Positions 15,256 to 21,089 of a DNA stretch of 21,089 nt are shown here, in pieces. Every line of letters starts with the position of its first letter. Positions within the stretch are counted from its first letter, which is position 1. The stretch covers positions 1 through 21,089 of the forward strand of contig DGJT01000060.1 of NCBI GenBank assembly GCA_002387565.1, in the 5' to 3' direction. Made by a program: the position numbers and the translations under genes. The notes beneath the pieces were generated by a model that saw only the letters and a list, made by a program, of their open reading frames with translations, was not told the origin of the DNA and ran no database searches. The DNA is from Akkermansiaceae bacterium UBA4589. GTDB lineage: Bacteria; Verrucomicrobiota; Verrucomicrobiia; Verrucomicrobiales; Akkermansiaceae.

Positions 15256-16585
15256 AACTGTTTTGTAATATTTCGCGTACTTGTGATGGTTCTTGAATCA
15301 AGTCGCTACCAGTCACACCATAAATAGCAACTGGATTAAAGTAATTCGCACTTATTGACTGGTTAATTAAGTCTTCTGCTGACAAGCAATAACGCCCTGA
15401 ACGCTTAGACAAACTAAATTCAATATTAGCTACACCATGAAATCCTCTATAAACCACTTCTGTGCAGACTAAGCGTTGTGGGATTCTAAAATCAAAAAGA
15501 AAGTCATATTTTTTGCCTCGATGCTGCAACGCTTTTTGTAAAGCTTGCTTAAGCGAGATTGAGTCTAACTGCGGCCGCAAAATAACAAAGGTGTCTACAG
15601 CGAGGGTCTCATCAAGGTGGCGTAATTTGACGCCGTCTTTTTTGGCTTCTAATATATTTATCGGCTCTTTGGCATCAGTTAGCTCTTCTATCTCTAACTC
15701 AGCTCTTTGCTCTTTTGTGCCTATATATAAAGCGGCATGTGGCCAAAAACCCGGAAGAAACAAATTACTCATCGCATCATCGTGCCTGGTGATAATATAA
15801 TCGCCAGGCTGTAATATAGCTGCTGCTTGCTCTCTAATATCAGGAGTGACTCGTTTATGAGTATTGATACTTACTGTGGGGTTTTTTAAATCAGCAATCC
15901 TACACCCCGTAGATTTAAAGACCTTATACATGGCCTTACGGTAGATAATGTTTTGTCGAGCTTGGCTTTGGAACTTACGGTAGACTAAGCGCCTTTTTAT
16001 ATACTCTCGTTTTCTTTGAGATAACAGTCCTTCATCCTCTTCAAAGACGGTTAATAGCTCAGCCCACTGCTCAGATTGACCAGCAAGCTCATGAATCTCC
16101 CGTTGGTGCCTCCAATAAAAATTCACGGCACGACGAAACGGCAACATCATTTTTGATGAGCGCATTTTATGATAAATCTCACTAAAGCTACCCCACTCAA
16201 TGCCATATAATGGCTCAGCTTCATCTAGTTTTTCTCTAATCGCAGGGTAATCCTCAGAAATAGTAACTAGGTAATGAGCCGCGCGCATTAAAATAAAAGC
16301 GCTAGCAAAGCCTAAAGTAAACCAAGCTAGATAATGCATGTCTTGTTTTTTATCTAGCTGCTTTAACTCCTGTTGTATTTCTTCAAGTAGCTCCCATATG
16401 TTCTGCCTAATAGATAAATACTTGAGGTAAACCGCCCTTATCTGCTCATCTTCATTGGGAGTAAAATAGCCTCTGTCTTGAGCCTGATGTGCCAGCCTCA
16501 TCAATCCCTCTACTTCATCGCGTGAAGGCAAGCTCTTCCATGCGTTGATTAGGATTTCTAAATTAGGCTCAATAAGCTTGGACAT
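15233..16585 (-). CDS. YiiX-like permuted NlpC/P60 hydrolase with membrane-anchored N-terminal domain
   Basis: The C-terminal part (about 250-435) looks like the YiiX/YebB permuted papain-like family (peptidase C92), whose members act on amide or ester bonds in lipids or peptidoglycan. It starts with LQPGDYIITR (258-267). His283 in WPHAALYIG and Cys374 in LVCTEVVYR are the likely catalytic pair, with NILEAKKDGV (310-319) between them. The N-terminal 240 residues are helical and charged with one hydrophobic segment (about 84-107, TLGFASAFILM), an extension I do not associate with YiiX. There is no signal peptide at the very start. The gene is 22 bp after the LOG gene and overlaps the next gene. 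Which side of the membrane the active site faces is not clear. Confidence 0.72.
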   Translation of the reverse strand: MSKLIEPNLEILINAWKSLPSRDEVEGLMRLAHQAQDRGYFTPNEDEQIRAVYLKYLSIRQNIWELLEEIQQELKQLDKKQDMHYLAWFTLGFASAFILMRAAHYLVTISEDYPAIREKLDEAEPLYGIEWGSFSEIYHKMRSSKMMLPFRRAVNFYWRHQREIHELAGQSEQWAELLTVFEEDEGLLSQRKREYIKRRLVYRKFQSQARQNIIYRKAMYKVFKSTGCRIADLKNPTVSINTHKRVTPDIREQAAAILQPGDYIITRHDDAMSNLFLPGFWPHAALYIGTKEQRAELEIEELTDAKEPINILEAKKDGVKLRHLDETLAVDTFVILRPQLDSISLKQALQKALQHRGKKYDFLFDFRIPQRLVCTEVVYRGFHGVANIEFSLSKRSGRYCLSAEDLINQSISANYFNPVAIYGVTGSDLIQEPSQVREILQNSYEATWNH

Positions 16586-16607
16586 AACGAGGCTGACAAT
16601 AATACCT

Positions 16608-17546
16608 TTATTCTATAGCATTAATAGCATCTATCAACTGCCTAATTCTTCCGTAATTGGTCGGTGCTGGGGTGATCGCCATGGCATAATTGAGTGCACA
16701 ACTCACAAAGCCTTGAACCGACTCATGCTTGAGATCATGCGCTGTTCCTAAACGCCAAGTCGAAGCATCTAAATCTGCAAACTCTTCACTCAAACACTTA
16801 ATATTTTCGGCACTTAATGTGTCTTTGAGATAAATAAGTAACTGTTCATCTGAAACATCGACACGTTTTATTTTGCGATAAAAACTCCTAATGTGAGCTA
16901 TCGCGTCTTCCACGGTGTGTGCATGGAAAAAGAGGCTAGGATCCTCCTTAGATATCAATCCTTGTTTGACCAAATTATCATGCGAGAACCAATCAATCTT
17001 ATCCCAATAATTGCTATCCTCAGAGTCTAGTAAAACGACAGGAACCATGGGTGACTTGCCTGTTTGAATTAGAGTGAGACTTTCAAATATTTCATCTAAA
17101 GTACCAAAACCACCTGGCAGAGCTACAATAGCCTGTGCCTCTTTGACGAAAAAGAGTTTGCGAGTAAAAAATAGATCAAAATCTAAACATTTGTTATTAT
17201 CCTTGATATAATCATTGGCCTCATTTTCAAAAGGTAATTCAATACGCAGCCCAAAACTATGCCCATGACCTGCACCTTGATTGCCAGCCTTCATAATACC
17301 TGGACCTGCTCCTGTTATCACCATCCAGTTATTATCGACACATCCTTTTGCTAAATCTTTAGCTAATTGGTAATCAGCTTCGTGCTCCTGAGTTCTCGCA
17401 GAACCAAAAATAGAGACCTTAAACACATCCCTATACGGCGCAAATGCCTCCTCTGCCTCAACCAACTCTTTCATCATCTTGAGCATGAAGCCATGGGATA
17501 AGCTATTATCTTTTAAAAAGTTTGATATTTTTGTTTCGTTGTCCAT
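16608..17546 (-). CDS. LOG-family (TIGR00730-type) nucleotide-processing protein
   Basis: A Rossmann-like lysine decarboxylase-like (LOG) protein. Characterised members are cytokinin riboside 5'-monophosphate phosphoribohydrolases or, like PpnN, nucleotide 5'-monophosphate nucleosidases. The 312 residues contain FGSARTQ (47-53), GAGPGIMKAGNQGA (79-92), RIELPFE (101-107), FFTRK (126-130) and the signature PGGFGTLDE (144-152) followed by QTGK. The core ends near 225. A C-terminal extension of about 90 residues (225-312) is longer than in short LOG proteins and I do not recognise it. ATG at 17546. It heads a cluster with the YiiX-like hydrolase 22 bp downstream. A weak promoter (TTGAGA, 18 bp, TATCAA) lies upstream. 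Confidence 0.88.
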   Translation of the reverse strand: MDNETKISNFLKDNSLSHGFMLKMMKELVEAEEAFAPYRDVFKVSIFGSARTQEHEADYQLAKDLAKGCVDNNWMVITGAGPGIMKAGNQGAGHGHSFGLRIELPFENEANDYIKDNNKCLDFDLFFTRKLFFVKEAQAIVALPGGFGTLDEIFESLTLIQTGKSPMVPVVLLDSEDSNYWDKIDWFSHDNLVKQGLISKEDPSLFFHAHTVEDAIAHIRSFYRKIKRVDVSDEQLLIYLKDTLSAENIKCLSEEFADLDASTWRLGTAHDLKHESVQGFVSCALNYAMAITPAPTNYGRIRQLIDAINAIE

Positions 17547-17608
17547 ATACTTCTAAACTAGCAAAATTCTTTGATATCTACAACTTAAGAAATTTCTCAA
17601 ATAATCTC

Positions 17609-17637
17609 TTGTATTTTTTCGAAAACGAGACTAATAA
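17609..17637 (+). promoter_or_regulatory. Weak candidate promoter for tRNA-His
   Basis: TTGTAT (17609-17614) and TAATAA (17632-17637) are 17 bp apart, each matching consensus at about half of the positions. If used, the transcript would include the 13-bp hairpin at 17656-17695 before the tRNA. Confidence 0.25.
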
Positions 17638-17655
17638 AGTTCTCCCAATAAGCGT

Positions 17656-17695
17656 TCAGCAAAACTGCGGCTACTTGATAGTGCAGTTTTGCTGA
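17656..17695. repeat. 13-bp perfect inverted repeat just upstream of tRNA-His
   Basis: TCAGCAAAACTGC (17656-17668) and GCAGTTTTGCTGA (17683-17695) are perfect complements around a 14-nt loop, ending 11 nt before the tRNA. Two wobble pairs could extend the stem. There is no T-run after it on either strand, which argues against an intrinsic terminator. It may be a processing signal, an operator or a relic of a mobile sequence. Confidence 0.8.
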
Positions 17696-17706
17696 GTTCT
17701 TAATAT

Positions 17707-17783
17707 GGCGGTCGTAGCTCAGTCGGTAGAGCCCCTGATTGTGATTCAGGTTGTCGCGGGTTCAAGTCCCGTCGATCGCCCCA
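17707..17783 (+). tRNA. tRNA-His (anticodon GTG)
   Basis: Full cloverleaf: acceptor GCGGTCG/CGATCGC (17708-17714 with 17773-17779, one G-U pair), D stem GCTC/GAGC, anticodon stem CCTGA/TCAGG with loop TTGTGAT (anticodon GTG), and T arm GCGGG-TTCAAGT-CCCGT. The extra G(-1) expected of histidine tRNA is encoded at 17707 opposite C73 (17780), and the CCA end is encoded (17781-17783). It lies on the same strand as rnc, 74 bp upstream of the rnc start. Confidence 0.97.
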
Positions 17784-17857
17784 CTACACTATTTATGCAT
17801 GCTTATAGATAGGTGGTGATTAACCATTAACCTAGCCTCTTCATGAGGTCATTTGGT

Positions 17858-18565
17858 ATGAAATTAACAACTCTACAAGACATCCTCGGGTATCAATTTT
17901 CCGATATAAAACTACTTGAAAGAGCCCTCACACACTCCAGCCTAAAACAAGGCACTAACCTACAATCCTACAACCAACGTCTAGAATTCTTAGGTGATGC
18001 AGTCATTGATCTGATTGTCGCAGAATACTTATTCACTAAATACAAAGACAAAGCCGAAGGTGAGCTCACTCAAATGCGTTCACACCTCGTCTCCAAGGAA
18101 GCTCTTAGTTACTTAGGTCGATGCTTAAAGCTAGGTGAGTACGTACGTATGAGCTCCAGCGCTGAACGCTCAGGAGACCGTGACCGTGACTCGACCCTCA
18201 CGGACACAGTCGAAGCTATCTTAGGTGCTATTTATGTCGATGCTGGGCTAGAAGCTAGCTCCAAAGCTTGGCATTCGATTCTCAAAGAATACCCTATCGA
18301 CGAACGTTTTTCTGTATCTGATGAATCAAACAGCAAAGGCGTCCTCCAAGAAACCCTCCAAGAAATAAGAGCCGAAAGCCCTAAATACAAAACTCTCAAT
18401 ATAACTGGGCCTGATCATGACCGTATATTCACCATTGAAGTCAACTGGTGCAATCAGCCACTAGGACAAGGCACTGGCAATAGCAAAAAAGCTGCTGAAA
18501 AAGCCGCTGCCAAAGACGCTTTGAGTCGCCGACTATGGGAGTTCCCTGATTTTCTTATTCCCTAA
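17858..18565 (+). CDS. rnc: Ribonuclease III
   Basis: Double-strand-specific endoribonuclease for rRNA and mRNA processing, acting as a homodimer. I chose the ATG at 17858 (MKLTTLQDIL, 235 residues) because GAGG lies 9 nt before it; the ATG at 17843 has no ribosome site and would add only MRSFG. The catalytic domain has LTHSS (24-28), the signature RLEFLGDAV (41-49) with Glu43 and Asp47, HLVSKEAL (76-83) and DTVEAILGAIYVDAG (116-130) with Asp116 and Glu119, so all acidic metal ligands are present. The dsRNA-binding domain (about 158-225) has GPDHDRIF (184-191) and GNSKKAAEKAAA (207-218). ispH follows 78 bp downstream on the same strand. Confidence 0.97.
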   Translation: MKLTTLQDILGYQFSDIKLLERALTHSSLKQGTNLQSYNQRLEFLGDAVIDLIVAEYLFTKYKDKAEGELTQMRSHLVSKEALSYLGRCLKLGEYVRMSSSAERSGDRDRDSTLTDTVEAILGAIYVDAGLEASSKAWHSILKEYPIDERFSVSDESNSKGVLQETLQEIRAESPKYKTLNITGPDHDRIFTIEVNWCNQPLGQGTGNSKKAAEKAAAKDALSRRLWEFPDFLIP

Positions 18566-18593
18566 TAAGGGATTTCATGATTTTTTTATCATG
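18559..18593 (+). other. Two short hairpins after rnc
   Basis: TCCCT-AATA-AGGGA (18559-18572) spans the rnc stop codon. CATGAT-T6-ATCATG (18576-18593) follows immediately. A weak stem followed by TTTCATGATTTTTTT could cause partial termination before ispH, but neither is a convincing terminator. Confidence 0.3.
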
Positions 18594-18643
18594 TAATGTC
18601 AAATTAGCTATTATTCTCAAGCATCCTCTGCTATTTTTCTCTT

Positions 18644-19864
18644 ATGAGCACTACAGAGCCAGCTAAACCTACGCCAAAAAAGCGCCCCCGCATCAACGTG
18701 CGCAAGCCTGAGATTATGCGTGAGGTTGAGGCTCAAGTACAGCAACACTATGCCTCGAGTTTATTAGAAAAAATTAAGGCTAATAACCATCAAATAACCC
18801 TAGGCAACAACACCTTTCATTTAGCTAAATCTCAAGGATTCTGCTACGGCGTAGAGCGTGCTATTGACCTAGCATATGCCACTAGAGAAGCCTTTCCAAA
18901 AGCCAACCTCTATCTCATTGGCGAAATTATCCATAACCCGATTGTCAACCAGCAGCTCTCAGACATGGGCATCGTCACTCTACCGTGGAAAGAGCTTAGT
19001 ACCGATTACGATAAGCTCGGCGACAAAGATATCGTCATTGTGCCTGCTTTTGGAGCTCCAACCCATTTTATGGATAAACTTGCCGAGCAAGGTTGCCATA
19101 TCATCGATACAACCTGCGGTGATGTGATGAAAGTCTGGAGACGCATCAAATCATTCACCAAGGACAACATCACCACCATTATTCACGGCAAATACAACCA
19201 TGAAGAAACCCAAGCCACTATTTCACGAGCTAGAGGTGAGAATAATGATCAGCATTTTGTCACGATTCTTGATGAACAAGATGCAGATATTCTCTGTGGC
19301 TACATCACAGGAGAGGTTGACGAACAGACTCTCATGCAGCGATTTGAGGGGCGTACTTCTGAGCATTTTGAGCCAGCGCGTGACCTTGTACGAGTTGGCA
19401 TGGCCAATCAAACCACCATGCTCAAAGAACAAACCCAAGCCTTTCAAAAGCAAATTGGTGATGCAGTCATTAAGCGCGATGGTAATGGCGACAACTACCA
19501 CCTCTTTGACACTATTTGTGGTGCTACCCAAGACAGACAAAACGCTCTCTATGACATCCTAAAGCTCGACTTAGACCTATTCTTTGTCGTAGGTGGTTAC
19601 AACAGCTCCAACACCACCCACCTCGTCGAAATCAGCGAGCAACAACTGCCCACTTATTTCATCCGTGAGGCAAGCTGCCTTGAAAACCTAGAGTCTATCT
19701 GGCACTACGACCTCGAACAAAAACAAGAGATCCAAAGCCAGCTCAAACTCCCCCAAGGATTCAACACCGACAGCCACCTCAACATCGGCATCACCGCCGG
19801 CGCCTCCTGCCCCGCCTCTCTCATTGAGGCCACGATACTCAAAATCGTAGAACTTAGACAATAG
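18644..19864 (+). CDS. ispH: 4-hydroxy-3-methylbut-2-enyl diphosphate reductase, long (cyanobacterial/plant) type
   Basis: Last enzyme of the MEP pathway: an iron-sulfur protein that reduces HMBPP to IPP and DMAPP. The 406 residues exceed E. coli IspH (316) through an N-terminal basic stretch (1-50) and insertions. Cluster cysteines appear to be Cys67 (GFCYGVERAI), Cys158 (DTTCGDVMKVW) and Cys292 (DTICGATQDRQ), equivalent to Cys12, Cys96 and Cys197 of E. coli. EIIHNPIVN (94-102), HGKYNHEET (181-189), VGGYNSSNT (316-324) and GITAGASCP (382-390) form the substrate pocket. HGKYNHEET and the overall length resemble plastid and cyanobacterial HDR as I recall. ATG at 18644. It is probably transcribed with rnc or from its own promoter in the 78-bp spacer. 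Confidence 0.96.
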   Translation: MSTTEPAKPTPKKRPRINVRKPEIMREVEAQVQQHYASSLLEKIKANNHQITLGNNTFHLAKSQGFCYGVERAIDLAYATREAFPKANLYLIGEIIHNPIVNQQLSDMGIVTLPWKELSTDYDKLGDKDIVIVPAFGAPTHFMDKLAEQGCHIIDTTCGDVMKVWRRIKSFTKDNITTIIHGKYNHEETQATISRARGENNDQHFVTILDEQDADILCGYITGEVDEQTLMQRFEGRTSEHFEPARDLVRVGMANQTTMLKEQTQAFQKQIGDAVIKRDGNGDNYHLFDTICGATQDRQNALYDILKLDLDLFFVVGGYNSSNTTHLVEISEQQLPTYFIREASCLENLESIWHYDLEQKQEIQSQLKLPQGFNTDSHLNIGITAGASCPASLIEATILKIVELRQ

Positions 19865-19872
19865 CCGAGGAT

Positions 19873-19927
19873 ATAGGCAGCACAGATACAAGAAGGCAGA
19901 GAACTTTCTCATCATCTGTGTGCCTAT
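19873..19927. repeat. Long stem-loop downstream of ispH
   Basis: ATAGGCAGCACAGAT (19873-19887) pairs with ATCTGTGTGCCTAT (19914-19927), a 14-bp stem with one bulged G. Within the 26-nt loop GAGAA/TTCTC could form a second small hairpin. No T-run follows, so it may stabilise the ispH 3' end or mark the junction with the toxin-antitoxin locus. Confidence 0.6.
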
Positions 19928-19967
19928 AGGGTTGATTCAGCTTGTTTAGCTCTAAAACATTATTAGC

Positions 19968-20001
19968 TTGAAAAAATCACATGCGTACATTATTATGTAC
20001 A
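19968..20001 (+). promoter_or_regulatory. yefM-yoeB promoter with overlapping TGTACA-type operator
   Basis: TTGAAA (19968-19973), 17 bp, TATTAT (19991-19996) gives a strong sigma-70-like promoter, each hexamer 5 of 6. The palindrome GTACAT-TATT-ATGTAC (19985-20000) covers the -10. It holds a perfect TGTACA (19996-20001) and a near copy CGTACA (19984-19989), 12 bp apart centre to centre. TGTACA is the known core of the E. coli YefM-YoeB operator. The predicted start is at about 20003. Confidence 0.75.
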
Positions 20002-20003
20002 TT

Positions 20004-20240
20004 ATGGATACGGTCACACCTACAAATGCCAGAAATAATATATTTAATTTAATTTCTGAAGTTCAAAAGACTCACAGCCCTATTCACATAGTGAATAAGA
20101 CTGGGGGTGCCGTTTTATTATCAAAAGAAGATTGGGATAATATCGAAGAGACTCTATTCCTTTCTTCAATTAAAGACTCTTTACTCGAAGCAAAAAATAC
20201 AGACACTAAAGATTGTATAGCTTGGAATGATCTCAAATGA
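20004..20240 (+). CDS. yefM: YefM-type (Phd/YefM family) antitoxin
   Basis: Antitoxin that binds and neutralises the YoeB toxin encoded next and represses the shared promoter. I chose the ATG at 20004 (MDTVTPTNARNNIF, 78 residues); the frame is open to a TTG at 19968, but that would run through the promoter and operator. The N-terminal 50 residues match the Phd/YefM DNA-binding fold: NARNNIFNLISEV, then PIHIVNKTGGAVLLSKEDWDNIEETL (26-51). The acidic C-terminal tail (about 52-78) should be the disordered toxin-binding part. The TGA stop overlaps the toxin ATG. The first codon falls about at the predicted transcription start, so the mRNA may be leaderless. Confidence 0.92.
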   Translation: MDTVTPTNARNNIFNLISEVQKTHSPIHIVNKTGGAVLLSKEDWDNIEETLFLSSIKDSLLEAKNTDTKDCIAWNDLK

Positions 20241-20494
20241 AGTATCAAATCGTCTTCACCAAGCAAGCTGCCAAAGATTACAAAAAGCTCGCCAAATCAC
20301 CTCTGCTCAACAAGGTCAACGCCATGCTAGAGGAGCTAGAAAACAACCTTCTGTGCGAGCCCAAACCTAAAGAACTAGTTGGAGACCTCAAAGGACTCTA
20401 CTCCAGACGTATCAACCTCCAACACCGCCTCGTCTACGAAATCGACGAAGCCAACCAATGCGTCAAAACCTCCCGCATCTGGGGCCATTACTAA
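20237..20494 (+). CDS. yoeB: YoeB-type (Txe/YoeB) ribosome-dependent mRNA endonuclease toxin
   Basis: RelE-superfamily toxin that cleaves mRNA in the ribosomal A site. The 85 residues equal the usual length (E. coli 84). Family marks are KPKELVGDLKGLYSRRI (43-59), QHRLVYEI (62-69) and the terminal GHY. The catalytic set Glu46, Arg58, Arg64, His84 and terminal Tyr85 corresponds to Glu46, Arg59, Arg65, His83 and Tyr84 of E. coli YoeB, so the toxin should be active. The ATG overlaps the antitoxin TGA in ATGA, ensuring antitoxin is made first. It ends 6 bp from the stop of a convergent gene; no terminator is visible in that gap. Confidence 0.94.
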   Translation: MKYQIVFTKQAAKDYKKLAKSPLLNKVNAMLEELENNLLCEPKPKELVGDLKGLYSRRINLQHRLVYEIDEANQCVKTSRIWGHY

Positions 20495-20500
20495 ACAGAT

Positions 20501-21058
20501 TTAATAATGATATGCCGCATCTGGATGAGAGAGTGTGATAGCTGACAATTTCAATTCATCATCTGGATAGGTCGGGTAAAATGTAAACTCAATGACGTAA
20601 TCATTCTCTGTGTAATGAGTAAATGTATCGCGCCTTTTTTCCTCAGCTTGAGGGTAGAGTTTTTTAAACTCTTCTAAAGTAGATTTAAAACTCAGCCCAT
20701 TTTTCATATAAGCATCTGGCATTGTTGCACTGTGTATTCCTATACTTACCAACTTATTATCTATAAATTGATAGTAAGTGGCATCGATATAAAACTGCCA
20801 TGCTCCATGATTATGTATATAGATTCCGCTAGGCTTTCCCCACATCTCTACTAAATCATCAAGGCTATCACCAAATTTCAACCCTGTAGCTCCTTGCTCT
20901 ATACTAATTAATTTTGTATCTACATTCTTTTTCAAAGGTTTAATCCTTCTTTTTTTAGTGTCTACTACTTCTTTTAATTTGGCACTATAACTTTTCTCCT
21001 CTGCATATAAAAAAGGAGCAACAGCAATGACACATAGAATTTTAATATAAGTTTTCAT
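20501..21058 (-). CDS. Exported protein of unknown function (BamE/SmpA-like pattern)
   Basis: I chose the ATG at 21058 because it begins a signal peptide (MKTYIKILCVIAVAPFLYAEE, cut near Ala18); the frame continues upstream by eight residues. The 185-residue product has a basic segment after the signal (22-45, KKRRIKPLKK). The segment GLKFGDSLDDLVEMWGKPSG resembles the GxxxxxVxxxxGxP pattern of BamE/SmpA-like and related small periplasmic proteins. It is repeated more loosely in GLSFKSTLEEFKKLYPQ, suggesting two copies of the same fold. No lipobox is seen. I cannot assign a function. No Shine-Dalgarno is visible and the promoter may lie beyond the window edge. Confidence 0.65.
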   Translation of the reverse strand: MKTYIKILCVIAVAPFLYAEEKSYSAKLKEVVDTKKRRIKPLKKNVDTKLISIEQGATGLKFGDSLDDLVEMWGKPSGIYIHNHGAWQFYIDATYYQFIDNKLVSIGIHSATMPDAYMKNGLSFKSTLEEFKKLYPQAEEKRRDTFTHYTENDYVIEFTFYPTYPDDELKLSAITLSHPDAAYHY

Positions 21059-21089
21059 AAGATAATTCACACTACACGACAAAAAATGA

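Noticed and set aside
2961..17561. CTAGTTT (AAACTAG) recurring before dsbD (2961-2967), pntAA (5955-5961) and the LOG gene (17555-17561) as a shared control motif
   Set aside because: The same 7-mer also occurs inside the efflux gene and at 3000-3006, and a few copies are expected by chance in AT-rich DNA of this length.
17656..17695. Integron attC site or intrinsic terminator
   Set aside because: The arms lack the GTTRRRY/RYYYAAC boxes, there is no integrase or cassette, and no T-run follows the stem.
19688..19915. Minus-strand frame with Gly/Ala-rich product opposite the ispH end
   Set aside because: Its low-complexity sequence mirrors the C-rich ispH codons; it is a shadow.

Overview
This 21 kb, AT-rich window looks like ordinary chromosome from a Gram-negative member of the PVC group, most likely a Verrucomicrobiota species. 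The evidence is a secreted Cys-type sulfatase, a lone pseudopilin, a short NusA-IF2 pair whose NusA N-terminus resembles Verrucomicrobia as I remember them, a cyanobacterial/plant-type long IspH, and outer-membrane and periplasmic proteins. The phylum call is inference from remembered families, not a search. Coding DNA on the minus strand looks G-rich and that on the plus strand C-rich, which suggests the minus strand is the leading strand; I judged this by eye and did not count.

Layout. 1-2948 (minus): the N-terminal part of a periplasmic sulfatase, cut by the window edge, directly downstream of dsbD. 3021-5983 (minus): a three-gene proton-translocating transhydrogenase operon (pntAA-pntAB-pntB) with a candidate promoter and a strong terminator. 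6058-7569 (minus): an orphan TolC-like outer-membrane efflux protein with a 26-bp palindrome over its likely -10. 7662-9713 (minus): a tightly overlapping trio of a small two-helix membrane protein, a UbiE/MenG methyltransferase and a LuxC-like acyl-CoA reductase. 9714-10203: a 490-bp gene-free stretch with two 148-bp direct repeats and an inverted partial copy that supplies the infB stop codon. 10204-13501 (minus): infB and nusA without rimP, rbfA or truB beside them; an intrinsic terminator sits in the nusA leader. 13705-14271 (plus): a pseudopilin divergent from nusA. 14293-17546 (minus): a three-gene cluster of a LOG-family protein, a membrane-anchored permuted NlpC/P60 (YiiX-like) hydrolase and a secreted protein of unknown function. 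17707-19864 (plus): tRNA-His(GTG), rnc and ispH. 20004-20494 (plus): a YefM-YoeB toxin-antitoxin pair with a recognisable TGTACA operator. 20501-21058 (minus): an exported protein of unknown function.

Most genes are housekeeping: redox balance (pnt, dsbD), quinone methylation, translation and transcription factors, RNA processing and isoprenoid synthesis. The parts least explained by known families are the repeat block after infB, the nusA leader terminator, the LuxC-like/UbiE trio, the LOG-hydrolase-secreted protein cluster, and the 13-bp hairpin just before tRNA-His. I did not see a clearly new defence or mobile system, CRISPR array, insertion sequence or rRNA.
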